Shown piece after piece: positions 10,097 to 20,096 of a DNA stretch of 64,000 nt. Position numbers and translations under genes: made by a program. Numbering within the stretch: position 1 is the stretch's first letter; each line of letters begins with the position of its first letter. This stretch comes from Leishmania donovani. Its lineage: Eukaryota; Euglenozoa; Kinetoplastea; Trypanosomatida; Trypanosomatidae. The notes beneath the pieces were generated by a model that saw nothing but the letters and a program-made list of their open reading frames with translations, was not told where the DNA came from and made no database searches. The DNA lies in contig NC_018241.1 of the NCBI RefSeq assembly GCF_000227135.1, forward strand, positions 415,329 to 479,328. The letters run 5' to 3'.

Positions 10097-12212
10097 GCTT
10101 CCCGTGCGCTACACTTCGCGACACGCGTGTTGTAATAGATATAAAGCAGAAAGAAAAGGAAAACAAAAGACTATGTGTGCTTGTGATGGGGAAGGGTGGT
10201 GGGGTGTTGGGCACCGCAAGATTAGGTCCACCCAACTCGGTCTACCTCTCTCGCCTCGAGTGGGGGGTGTCCGCTGCGAAATGCGAAGGGAAAAAGAAAC
10301 CAAAGTGAGGCAGTGAGGAATCAACTAGAAACGCTCGTTGTACGTCGAGAACGATATACGGTATACACAGAGAGGGGGGAGAGGCGCACGAGCGTGTGTA
10401 CGTGGGTGGCGCTGGTGCTACGTAATGGTTCAAAGAAGGGGAAGAGCGGAGACAGCACCGGAGCAAGGGCAAGCAAAACAAAACGGAAAACTGTGCGGTG
10501 GCGGCTCGAGGCGAGGGCAGCGCTGCAGAACTGCAAAACGGCGAGACGCTTCGAGAGGACGGCAGGGAGAGAAGCAGCAACGTGAGTCGAGAGAGAGAGG
10601 GAAAGGGACTCGCGCAACAGAGATTGTTGCTGGGCGGCACCGCACTGAACACGCAAAAAAAAAGAGGGAAACGGGCACAAGCTGATGTACGGTTGCTTGC
10701 AGACGATCACGAAAGCCGAGCACAGGGGAGCCGACACCGGGGGAGGAGGGGAAGAGGGGAGGAGAGAGATGGCGCGCACGGAGCAAACCACAGAAGGAGG
10801 AACAGGAAGAAATACAAAAACAAAAGCGAGAGTCAAGAAAGTTTAGCCCTTTAAGTCTGTGAAGGATGCGTGCGAGGAAATGCGTATATCATACGGAGCG
10901 AAGAGGTGGACCGCGTGTGCCTGCGGAGCCGCGCAGAAGGCGGGGTGGGGGAGCGCGAGAAGGGGGAGGACGCAAAGAGGCCGAAGCGAAAGAGCGCCAG
11001 GCGGTCAACGCGCATAAAATGCGGCAGCCGACACGCGGCAGGCGTTTCCCTTTGCTCGGCTTTGGTTTGTTGCTTTTGATAAGTGAGGGCGCGGAGCTTG
11101 AGAGCGGAAGTGAGGGGCAGCTGCGCCAGTGCGCATGCGGGGCAAGACGGAGAGGGGTCGTGGTGGTGGTGGCGGTGGCGAGAGGAGGGAGGATGTCGGA
11201 AATGGAGGAGAGGTCTGAAAGACGTGGGGTGCACTTGCACATTTGGGCGTGGCAATGCTCTCCTGCGCAAGTGTGGCATATGCCACGGAACGGGAGAAAG
11301 GCTGGAACCTGAAAAGTGCGCGCCACCGTCGGTGCCTACGTGGGGAGGGGGAAGGAAAAAGGGAAGCCAGCGGCACACTTTATACGGCCGTTGCTCTTGC
11401 TTCACACGCTGTGCACCGGCGATCAGCAAGCCGCTCCATCAGCTCCGCAGCGCTCTTGATAGGGATTTGTTTTCCTGCATGTGTTCTTGCTGGCCACTTA
11501 TGCTGCCAGCCACCTCATCGCGGCATCTCAGGGCCCAGTGCCAACTCTTCGTGGGGATGCCAAAGGTCTGCCCCGCCTAGCCTGGGGTGCGACTGCGGGT
11601 TCTTGGTGTCAGCGGGCGGGTCTGGGCTAGCACTGTGCCGAAGGGACTTGCGATGATGATCAGGTTTGTGCGAGCTCACTACGATTCGTGTCGACGATTC
11701 AGCAAGCACGCGCTTGCACATGCTGTCTTTCGGCTTTAGCTTCGATGTCGTGATGCCGAGCGTGATACAGGGCCCACCCTGCGCTGTATGCCGTGGCATT
11801 GCAGCGGGCTGAACGGCGCCACACGGTGTTGGTTGGTCCGGTTCCTTGGCGTAGCCGTTGCGCAACCAAGGTAGACGAGTTGTGGTTGTGCGCGCGCATC
11901 TTTGTTGGCGTGTTCGCGATGGTACGGACACGTTGAAGAGCAAGGAAAACCGTCACTTTCTCTGAGGAGGACGTGCAGCCCCCATCCCTGCCAATGCTGA
12001 GGCACCCCTGGTGGCGCCAGGGCCAGCACGTCAAGCCCGCCGTGCCGTGATTGAGCAAAGGGGAAGGGGGAGGGTAGAAGACTGAAGGGCAAGAAAGGTG
12101 GGAAGCCGGCCATCCAGCAGCAGCGCAGGCGCGCGCGCCAATCGTGGCACGTATTGCGCACATATTGGTGCTACAGCACCGCCCTTACTTCTTCCTTGGT
12201 CATCCCTCCTTT
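10097..12212. other. Intergenic spacer between the two carrier genes
   Basis: No convincing gene. The part next to 12212 carries a SIDER2-like segment (listed separately). The remainder (10097 to about 11430) is low-complexity and purine-rich on the plus strand. It should comprise the 3' UTR of the 436-residue carrier and the 5' UTR and splice acceptor of the 376-residue carrier. Confidence 0.6.
11440..12065. mobile_element. SIDER2-like degenerate retroposon in a 3' UTR
   Basis: This segment is not coding, yet its composition is balanced and unlike the purine-rich spacer around it. From memory, the stretch around 11975-12050 (a CCC-rich part, then TGCCAATGCTGAGG and GGTGGCGCCAGGGCCAGC) resembles the short interspersed degenerate retroposons (SIDER2) of Leishmania, which are about 0.5-0.6 kb and usually sit in 3' UTRs, where they can affect mRNA stability. 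Here it lies directly downstream of the 436-residue carrier gene on the minus strand. The boundaries are approximate and no target-site duplication was identified. Confidence 0.42.
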
Positions 12213-13523
12213 CTACACCACAGCACCTGAAAAGGATGGGGCGGTTGGGTAGCCCGCGAGGGTCTGTAGCAGCGGCACCACCGAGCTCGTGATCAAGCAG
12301 AGCTGCAACCCAGCGAGCAAGCCAGCGACGCCTTCTTGGCGCCATACCTGCACAGCGCAGTCCCATCCATTCGCATAGCGGCATCCGCGGCGCGCGGTCG
12401 GGGGGGTCTTGGTCTGGTCATCGCCTCCGTTGCATGCACTTTCCGCATCTGCGACGGGCAGCAACGCCATGCGCTGTCGAAGAACGACAAACGGACGCTG
12501 CAGCGCGTTGACAGATCCAGCAACCGCCAGCAGCACTCCCAAAGCAAAGAGGCGGTGCTGCCCAAGACGCACTAGCGTCAACGGCGCTGACGCTCCACCA
12601 GCGTTCGAGGTGCTCATCATCGCCCATCGCTGCATCCACCGCGACGCCGGCTTCACCACCGTCCACGCGAGTCCAAGTGACAAGGCGCGGCTGGCGAGAT
12701 CGACGTCGAGTCCGTTCAAGAGAAGGCTACGAGCTCCCATCCGGTGAAGAACGCATCCCCACACCTCGGTGGCGCTCGTGTAGCGGTGCTGCCGTCGCCG
12801 CTGCTGCTCCCCCCGCTGCTGTGCAGGCTGCGGGGAAGGTTCGCAGACAGGCAGGGACGTGTCCGCCATGTAGTTTACTCGTATTGTCGTCCGTACTGCG
12901 CGCAGCGGCCACGAGAGAAGACTCATGGCGAACGTGGGTGCCACTGTCCGCGACAGCCCGGCCCACCACAACGCCGCCGCACCACCAGCTCGGCTGCTTT
13001 GGCTGGGCAACAGCGAGCCAAGGCGATCCATAAGGCTGCGCATGGCTGCAAAAAGCAGCGCCTCCTCGACGAAGGACGCCAGCACAAAGCCGAACTCCGC
13101 TTGACCGCCACGCAAGAAGCCACATACGCCCTTCTCCTCCTTGTAGAGGTGACGCAGCCACCCAAAGGCACTGGCACGTGATGACCGCCGCGGCGGCGAC
13201 TTGTCAGCAGTGACACGCACTTTCGATGAGCTGGCGCACGCCACGTCTTTGCGCAGCTCTCCCTCCACGGCTGCCAAGCAATCCAGTCGAAGCAGTGCAA
13301 CCTTGACCACAAAGCTAGCTGCTGCCGTTGCTACCGAGTTGCCCAGCGCCACAAGCGCCGATGTGATGTCCTCCACCGTGACGCTGCTGCTCACCGGCAC
13401 GCCCTCCTCCTCCAGAAAAGCGTTGATGCTTGACTCTGTCAGCCGACGGTGCTCTTCCTCATCGAAGTCGTCCTCCACATCGCCTCGTCGTCGCAAAGGG
13501 TAATCAGCCGCCGCTGCGGACAT
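12213..13523 (-). CDS. Degenerate mitochondrial-carrier-like protein
   Basis: A 436-residue protein that shares short landmarks with the neighbouring carrier at 8966-10096: an AVEGEL segment, a GFLRGG loop, an RTTIRVNYMAD segment matching its KTIMTNYMAD, an RYTSATE segment matching its RYTTATE, and an EGVAGLLAGLQ segment near the C-terminus. This indicates a tandem duplicate of an ADP/ATP-carrier-like gene that has diverged strongly. The PX[DE]XX[KR] signatures are largely lost (for example WPLRAVRTT in repeat 2), so it may not transport nucleotides, or anything. An acidic N-terminal extension of about 55 residues and low-complexity insertions enlarge it. The start is the first ATG and the frame is intact. 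The SIDER2-like element lies in its presumed 3' UTR. Confidence 0.68.
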   Translation of the reverse strand: MSAAAADYPLRRRGDVEDDFDEEEHRRLTESSINAFLEEEGVPVSSSVTVEDITSALVALGNSVATAAASFVVKVALLRLDCLAAVEGELRKDVACASSSKVRVTADKSPPRRSSRASAFGWLRHLYKEEKGVCGFLRGGQAEFGFVLASFVEEALLFAAMRSLMDRLGSLLPSQSSRAGGAAALWWAGLSRTVAPTFAMSLLSWPLRAVRTTIRVNYMADTSLPVCEPSPQPAQQRGEQQRRRQHRYTSATEVWGCVLHRMGARSLLLNGLDVDLASRALSLGLAWTVVKPASRWMQRWAMMSTSNAGGASAPLTLVRLGQHRLFALGVLLAVAGSVNALQRPFVVLRQRMALLPVADAESACNGGDDQTKTPPTARRGCRYANGWDCAVQVWRQEGVAGLLAGLQLCLITSSVVPLLQTLAGYPTAPSFSGAVV

Positions 13524-13939
13524 GTGGAGCTATGAGTGCGTGCACCTGGTGTTACTGTGTGATCCGTTGTGTGCCTGTTACAGCCACTCGCGTTTGTGTG
13601 CGTGCGCATCGTGTGCCCCCAACGTAGCACCGTGAGAAAGAGCACCATGAGAAAAAAAAAAAAGAAAGGGCGGGATGGAGATACGCAAAAGCATATCACC
13701 GGCACACAAAACGCAACTCGAGCCGCTGCCAGAGCTGCTAAAACTGCAGCATGCGTGAAGAAGCGTATCGGCATATGTGTGTGCGTGCAGCACTCCTCTT
13801 TTCCACAGCAGTCGAGCGTGCTTGGATGTGCGAGTGCAGCTGTCTCCACTGCCACTCCGCGTTGTTTCGTGCGCTCTCGCTCACATCTCCTGCTCTTTTT
13901 CTTCCCTACTTTTCAGCCTTTCGCCTCCTTACGAGAAGC
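13524..13939. other. Intergenic spacer
   Basis: A 416-bp spacer between the PPR-like gene and the degenerate carrier. No gene is seen. The minus strand has a T-run (complement of the A-run at about 13652-13664), a plausible splice-acceptor tract for the carrier mRNA. Confidence 0.55.
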
Positions 13940-16900
13940 TTAGTTGAGCCCTAGCAGCTCGTCGAGGAAGGCTTCAGTGTCGAGGACATGCTGGCGGGCA
14001 CCGCCGCCCTCACCGTTCGACGGCAAAACCTCCCCAGCTGGAGAGGTGTCCTTTCCAGCACTCACGCCACTGTCGCAGCCGAGCCTCGACCTTCGCCCTT
14101 CGCCCCACAGCGCCAGCAGGGTTGCCCGCTCAGCGGGCGACAGAACGACTCCCCTCTCCTGGAGTATTCGCCTCACGTCCGAGTACAACTTTGGTGAATG
14201 CACCGCCGGCGCACACCGTAGAACAGTTTGAACTAGCAGAGAAACATCACCGCTTGCAAGTACCACACGAAGTGCGTCAGCCCAGCTGCCCACCCAGCGA
14301 TCCGCTATGACGCCGCGAATAGTGCAGCGCCTCCGCGACCAATCTAGTGGTACCGCTGTACCAGGGGTCACGGCTGCCTGTCGCGCATCCGTCGCCAGCG
14401 TGGAAGGCGCGGCAGGAGACGTGTCTGCTGCGGCTATGAGCAGCGCAGTGGCCACCTTTGCCGCGACCATGGCTGGTGACTGATAAGAAGTGGAAGACAA
14501 GGTGGCCACTGGGGAAGTTGCCTTGACTGACGTATGCAGCATCGCGTTCAACAGCTTGTACGTCATCATCTCTGTCGGATCCACAGCGTCGCCTACGCGG
14601 CACCGCCACGCGGCCCACAAGTCCAGAACGGCCCTGCTTTGTGATGGACAGTCACGCAGGGCGTACGCGACCTGCGACACCACGAAGCCATCGAGGTAGG
14701 CGTCCGGAGCCTCGTGGAAGCACGCCAGCGCCTCCGCCCAACGCCCGGCCGACGCGAGGAGGAAGAAAATGCGTCCAAGTGCGCGGCTCAGCGGCAGCAA
14801 CGGCGGTGCAGGCCCTGGCGGCCGGGGGCCGATGTGCAACAATTCGGACCTCGCCCCTGAAACGACAGCGATGTCGGATGGAGATGTACACGCCACGCGA
14901 TGATGCGAATACTGTCGGGCAAAGTTCCACAGAGCCAAGGCACCCTGCCACGATGCGCCAGATGGCCGGGCCACCTCGCACGCGACGAGGCCCTTGCCAA
15001 GTCGGTGAAGAAACGAGAATTGATCCACCGGCAGGGGTGTGGACGTTGACGGGCGACAGCAAGAAGGGCCCTTCACCCCTTTGAGCACCAAGTCCTGTGT
15101 GTCTACGCTTGAGTTATCCGTGCCCTCCCTGCAAGGAAGACCTTCAGGAAAGCTGTGGTTCAAGCAGAGCCGCAATGCTGTGGTCCAGTCGCCTTGCGCC
15201 GTGGCATCGTCGATGCGCTGCAGCAGCCGCTTCAGTGAAACGCCAGCTGCGTCGTCCAGTGTCGTTGGCTGGTCCAGGCGGAAAGGGCGTGACTGTGCGG
15301 GTGGCGAACGCATAGCCAGCCGCAGAGCTTCCCAGATGCCACCAAGGCCCTCATTCTCCACAATCCGCTCATGCCACATGCGGAACGCTTCTAATGCGCC
15401 TCCACCGTCCTCTGGCACAGCGGAGCTGGAGTGGCCGCGAAGACGTTGTAAGTTACGCGCTGCATTGCGGAATATCGTCCGCAAGCGCATATGACCTTGT
15501 TCATCTGCTCTTTCACCATCATCTCTTCGGACGTCATCCGCCGTCGAGGAAGAGCCCAAGAGAATGGATTTGACGGCCTCGCTCATCGACGCGCACGCCG
15601 AAGGCGATAGCAGCGGTGGATGCTCCTGACTCCCTTCCCACCACGCCGCCGATGCGCTGCGACGACTGTTGCTGCTCATTTTCTTTTGCTTACCATCGCA
15701 CACCGTGGTGAGCTCCTCCTTCAACAGACGCTGCCACTCGTCGGATGTGCTGTGCACATCACGGAGCGCTAGCAGAAGCAGCGCCACTGACTCTGTCATT
15801 GCACCCATATGCTGTCCCGCTCGAGTCGCAGAACTCCAGAACGCGAACTTCGTCAGCTCCTCAACCGCCCCTTCCAGGAACGAAACAAGACAGCGACGGT
15901 GGGCCTGTGACGGACTCTTGCGCGGGCCGGTGCACTCGTTGCAGCACCACAACCATTGCCAGAAAAGATGTCGCCATACGCGCAAAGGCGGCGCAGGGCT
16001 CTCCTTGCACATCTGTCCAATTTCGACCTCGCTTGGGGGAGTGGTGGCACTGCTGTTCATCATCTCAAAAAGAAGTAGCATGTCGCGCGTGCGCATCGTA
16101 TCGCGCTCCACAACGTGTGTAAAAAGGGCGAGCAGCAGCGCCAACCGCGGCGATGACGGCGACGAGACAGCCTCCATGGTTCGCCGCCACACATGCCACG
16201 CAGCCGCGCCGTGGCCGCACCACAACAGCAGCCAAACAGACACCTCCTGCAGCGATACAAACATGAAAGGAATCACCGCGCAATCATCAGAGTCCTCAGC
16301 GGCTGCCAGCGCACTGGCTCTGCGGATATGCAAGCCACTTTCGGACGAAGCTTGCCGTGACGCTTGCGCATGTTGGGTGGCGGTGGGGTCTTCTTGCTCG
16401 TAGCAGCGGAGCACTTCCAACGCTTCGCGCCACGCCCCGGTGCCAATGAGCTGGCACAGTCGCTGCTGCACTGGCGACATGGCAGAGTGCGCATCACTGG
16501 CACTGACGTGTGGCAGCGGTGAGGCGCATGGCGGCTCTGGACGCATACGAGCGGGGTCATTCGCAGCTAGTGCAGCATCGGCGCCGGATGCGCTGCGTGA
16601 CGTGGCGGCCTCAATACACTCGGTGCTCGACTTTCCCGACGTCGCGGCACCATGGCGTCGTCGCCGTCGGTGACTGAAACGGCCCTGCGCTCTCCACAAG
16701 CTTGACTCCACTGGTGCGACGAACTGTGTTACCACGTGTGCATCGATACTATGTACACCACTGTGCGAGGTGGCAGGCATTCGGCCTGAATCGCTCTCGC
16801 TGTCAGTACTCCAGTGACCTGCGAGGGCCGGTGGTGACGGCGATGCGGCAGGTGGTGGCAGAGACGACAGCCACCGCCTAGGGGTGCGCAGTGCCATGGT

Positions 16901-17083
16901 GACGACATCTTTCTTTTGCATGCCACTGCGCTGGAGCACAAACACCTTTGTCTGTGAAGACGGCAGAAGGAGCCGCCGAAATTGCAGCGCGCTACCCATG
17001 CAACGGCGGCTGATGCTCTGTGCACTGCGAAGACGGTCGGACGTTCCACCAAAGAAAAAGCACGTTGCCCGTGAGCTTCTCAT
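13940..17083 (-). CDS. Large PPR/TPR-like helical-repeat protein, unidentified
   Basis: About 1047 residues from the first in-frame ATG at 17083; the frame is open further upstream to 17242 but only with a GTG start. The N-terminus is basic and Ser/Arg-rich with scattered hydrophobics, compatible with a mitochondrial targeting sequence; an alternative start is the ATG at 16999. The body has several helix pairs of the kind seen in PPR/TPR proteins (AWREALEVLRCYEQ; GDWTTALRLCLNH; AGRWAEALACFHEAPDAY; WADALRVVLASGD), spaced irregularly between low-complexity linkers. Trypanosomatid proteins of this shape are often mitochondrial RNA-processing or mitoribosome factors, but no specific family is recognised here, so that role is inference. 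Confidence 0.72.
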   Translation of the reverse strand: MRSSRATCFFFGGTSDRLRSAQSISRRCMGSALQFRRLLLPSSQTKVFVLQRSGMQKKDVVTMALRTPRRWLSSLPPPAASPSPPALAGHWSTDSESDSGRMPATSHSGVHSIDAHVVTQFVAPVESSLWRAQGRFSHRRRRRHGAATSGKSSTECIEAATSRSASGADAALAANDPARMRPEPPCASPLPHVSASDAHSAMSPVQQRLCQLIGTGAWREALEVLRCYEQEDPTATQHAQASRQASSESGLHIRRASALAAAEDSDDCAVIPFMFVSLQEVSVWLLLWCGHGAAAWHVWRRTMEAVSSPSSPRLALLLALFTHVVERDTMRTRDMLLLFEMMNSSATTPPSEVEIGQMCKESPAPPLRVWRHLFWQWLWCCNECTGPRKSPSQAHRRCLVSFLEGAVEELTKFAFWSSATRAGQHMGAMTESVALLLLALRDVHSTSDEWQRLLKEELTTVCDGKQKKMSSNSRRSASAAWWEGSQEHPPLLSPSACASMSEAVKSILLGSSSTADDVRRDDGERADEQGHMRLRTIFRNAARNLQRLRGHSSSAVPEDGGGALEAFRMWHERIVENEGLGGIWEALRLAMRSPPAQSRPFRLDQPTTLDDAAGVSLKRLLQRIDDATAQGDWTTALRLCLNHSFPEGLPCREGTDNSSVDTQDLVLKGVKGPSCCRPSTSTPLPVDQFSFLHRLGKGLVACEVARPSGASWQGALALWNFARQYSHHRVACTSPSDIAVVSGARSELLHIGPRPPGPAPPLLPLSRALGRIFFLLASAGRWAEALACFHEAPDAYLDGFVVSQVAYALRDCPSQSRAVLDLWAAWRCRVGDAVDPTEMMTYKLLNAMLHTSVKATSPVATLSSTSYQSPAMVAAKVATALLIAAADTSPAAPSTLATDARQAAVTPGTAVPLDWSRRRCTIRGVIADRWVGSWADALRVVLASGDVSLLVQTVLRCAPAVHSPKLYSDVRRILQERGVVLSPAERATLLALWGEGRRSRLGCDSGVSAGKDTSPAGEVLPSNGEGGGARQHVLDTEAFLDELLGLN

Positions 17084-17691
17084 GGCACCACTGCACAGCA
17101 GGAAGAACAGAACATGCGATACTGTGCGGAGGGGGCCTCCTCCAACAAGCGCCACTCGTGTACGTTTGGGTACAGCGAACCTCGTGCGATTGCGTGTACG
17201 CCCGTGCAATGGAGACGCTGCAAGGGGAAGGGTGTAATGCACCGACTATCACGCGGGACGCAGACATGTGAAGGCGCACGCCAAGCACAGATGCGCCAGA
17301 AAAAGTAGGAAAGGAAAAGGAACAAGACACAGAGAGACACGCTAGTGAAGGGCGTAATCAGATGGAGCAGGTGAAAGCCAGCATGTGCTAGTGGTGCGTG
17401 TAGAGGGAGGGCGGGGAGGGGGGTTGTACCACAAAAGGAGATGCCCCAGCATATTCTGTGTCCCGCTAGCTGGAGAGAGGGAGGTGGCACACGGTGGAAA
17501 CGTTGTGTTCATCACCGGGTGCCAGCGAACACACCCACACATCCACAGACACACACACACACACAGAGACGCAGCAGCCCCCCTCCACCTCCCCAGAAAA
17601 AAGGGGGAGGGGAGGTAGTCTACATGCGCGCAAAGGGGCACGAGAAAAATACACGCACACACCTGTCTATCAGCCCGCTCTTGCTATCCCT

Positions 17692-17731
<40 letters not shown>

Positions 17732-18458
17732 GAGAGGTGTCGTTCACCTTGGAAGCGACGCGCACGAAAGCATTGCCTTTTCTTTGCCAGATTTCTATTC
17801 GTTCACGCCGCCGCAGGCTAAGCAGCGCAGGTACACAACGATGGCGCCATCGTCACCAGGGAAACGGGGAGGGAGGCGCTGGCAAAGGCCGAAAAACACA
17901 TGAGCGCCACAGCAGCAGAAGCTGACAGTACAAGGAGCGCAGCAGAACCGACAGAAAACACAGAGAGAACTATGATACATGTGAAAAGATGGATAGAGGG
18001 AGAAACGAGAACACGCACACACACACACACAACCCCCCTCGAACACCAGCGCACAGGCAGGCAGACGTCTACACCATACAGAGTGGGGTACGATGGACAT
18101 CAGCACTGCGCATTCGCGCGTGCTTGTGTTTTGGGTGTGTCTGTGGGCGCGTCGGCTGCCAGACTCGAGGGAAACATCGAGGAAGACCCAAAACAGCAGC
18201 AGCACAAGGGAAAAGAGGCAAACACAAGGAACGAGTGCGAGCACAAACACCCACGCGCGAGCACCCGTGGCGTGGCGCGATCCGCCTCCCGAGGAGAGGG
18301 AAAGGAGGGGGCGCCGGTTTGAATCAGTGTCCCGCAAGACAATGCATCTGCATAAACCTCCCACGTCGGCCAACTCCCACGAGCAAATCACCTAACCTGT
18401 CCATGTCCCTCCCCCTCGCCCTTTCCCTTCTGTTATGCACTGGCTTCGTCCCGTCATC
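17084..18458. other. Intergenic spacer with GT microsatellite
   Basis: No gene is seen. It holds a perfect GT dinucleotide run at 17695-17730 and a shorter CA run near 18010-18030. It should comprise the 3' UTR of the CFAP96-like gene and the 5' UTR of the PPR-like gene. Confidence 0.6.
17695..17730. repeat. GT dinucleotide microsatellite
   Basis: Eighteen uninterrupted GT units, directly visible, in the spacer between the CFAP96-like and PPR-like genes. Confidence 0.95.
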
Positions 18459-19403
18459 TCACATCCGCGATGGCATCGACGAAAGCGCCGCTTCCGCGCC
18501 GATCGTCTGCGTGAGGTTTGCCCTGCGGTACGTCTTAAGGGACGGCAGGCTTTTCTCTGTCAGGTCCAGCCCGGCACCCTTGCGCGCCTCCGACGTTGCC
18601 AAGCCAGTCGACCACGGTGCGTGCACTGGCATGGACCACTTGGTGCGCGTGTGCCACGTGCGGAACGGGTGTCGGTGGTTTCGAATCGGTCCCTTGTCGT
18701 ACGGGTCAGGAATCCACTCCACGTCACCGCCGATGTGCAGGTGATCCGGCTTACCAGCGCGGAAAGGGCCATAGGTCTTGCGCGGCTTTCTCTCCGGCTC
18801 CCCCTGCGGCATCCACTCGGGGTAGTCGTGCTTCACGGGGCCGGTGCGGAAGTGCCAAATGCGGCCGCGGTTCGGCTTGTCGTTGTACGGGTCAGGAATG
18901 TGCTCGGCAGCGCCGCCAAGGTAGTCGCAGAGCCCGCCAGTCTTCATGAAACCCGTCCGCGGTGACGGCCCCGTGCCATCGCCGTCACCTTCCGGCATGT
19001 ACGGGTACTCGGAGAAGAGGCCGCGCTTCAGAGGGTCTTTGCGGGTGAACATGGCCGTCTGGCGAGGCACATTGTTCGGCTTCACAGGACGGCCAGGATC
19101 TGTGTCGAGCGGCAGGTGCCCCATGCCGCCCATGTCTGTTCCTCGCCCCAGCGCAAAATCCATGCGGTCACCGGCGCTGCGGTCGTTGACGTGTTGCGGT
19201 TCAATAGGCGCCGCGTACGGACCGCCGCCTGCGTACTCATATTGAAATTGACCGCCGGCACGGAGGTCGTGGAATGGGGCACTCTCGCGGGTGATGTGAT
19301 CCTGTTCGCAGTCGTAGAGGTGATGCCAGTTGGTCCAGTGCCGCCGGTTGTCCCAGTTCTTGGGACGGAGGTTGTGAATGGTCTCCAGGCGGCCCTCCGT
19401 CAT
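18459..19403 (-). CDS. CFAP96-like (C4orf47/UPF0602) flagellar protein
   Basis: The frame is open to 19967, but the upstream 188 codons are low-complexity and look like 5' UTR, so I place the start at the internal ATG 19403 (MTEGRLETIHNL), giving 314 residues. The body is rich in Gly, Pro, His and Trp and carries repeats of the type RGLFSEYPYMPEGD, EHIPDPYNDKPNRGRIWHF, GPFRAGKPDHLHIGGD and VEWIPDPYDKGP, close in style to vertebrate CFAP96 (C4orf47), which has GLFQEMEYITVGD and KAGTFDPYPSHSADPY motifs. CFAP96 is associated with cilia and basal bodies in animals, so a role at the flagellum or basal body is likely. No catalytic domain is seen. The family assignment is by eye on short motifs. Confidence 0.7.
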   Translation of the reverse strand: MTEGRLETIHNLRPKNWDNRRHWTNWHHLYDCEQDHITRESAPFHDLRAGGQFQYEYAGGGPYAAPIEPQHVNDRSAGDRMDFALGRGTDMGGMGHLPLDTDPGRPVKPNNVPRQTAMFTRKDPLKRGLFSEYPYMPEGDGDGTGPSPRTGFMKTGGLCDYLGGAAEHIPDPYNDKPNRGRIWHFRTGPVKHDYPEWMPQGEPERKPRKTYGPFRAGKPDHLHIGGDVEWIPDPYDKGPIRNHRHPFRTWHTRTKWSMPVHAPWSTGLATSEARKGAGLDLTEKSLPSLKTYRRANLTQTIGAEAALSSMPSRM

Positions 19404-20096
19404 TATGCTGAAGCGCTTCTCGTTTTGGGTATTGCTAGATGAAGAAGTGCGTTTCTGTCTCGAAGCGCCGTCAGAGACACTCGACTCGGCACCTGAAGCG
19501 CAGGGAGCAGGCGATGACGAGACACAGCTCGGCAACCCCACACGAAAAGGCGGAGGGGCGAGCAAGAGCCGAAGAGCACGTGTGCTGAAGGAAGCAATCT
19601 TTCTACGGAATGCTGTACGCTTGTGCGTAGATGTGGTGGCTAGGTGGGATGGGAAAAGGAAAGGGAAGAGCAAGACGAAGTGGCGGAGGGTAGAGCAGCC
19701 AACGTGTGCGCGACAAGACGGAGAAGGCAGGCACAAGCGAGTGCCACCGCACGGCAAAGAAACAGCTTGGTAAATCATCAGCATTGGAGCGTCTCGGCCA
19801 AGCTCTCTTCGTGCCCATACGCGTACGCGAAACCGTGCACACGCTATCCATTCGTCCTTCGGCGTTTTCCTTTTTCCTCTGCGGTCGCTAGCTGCGGGTC
19901 CAGAAGCTGCTCGGCACACACGCGACACATACACAATCATATAAAGGACGCACCACCTGTGAGCCACGAGGGACGCGGAAGTGTCCGTCTGAAGGGAAGC
20001 TCAAGTGCTCCCTCACGCAGATCAGTAAGATGCAGAGGCGACGCTCTTCGCCCCCGTGGAGTAGCCGCTTTTCTCCGCTTCGCCTCGCAGCTCGTC
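19404..20096. other. Intergenic spacer
   Basis: About 690 bp with no separate gene. The frame upstream of 19403 stays open here but its translation is low-complexity. It holds the 5' UTR of the CFAP96-like gene and the 3' UTR of the sulfotransferase-like gene. Confidence 0.55.

Noticed and set aside
17084..17242. N-terminal extension of the PPR-like protein
   Set aside because: The first codon of the extension is GTG; the first in-frame ATG is at 17083.
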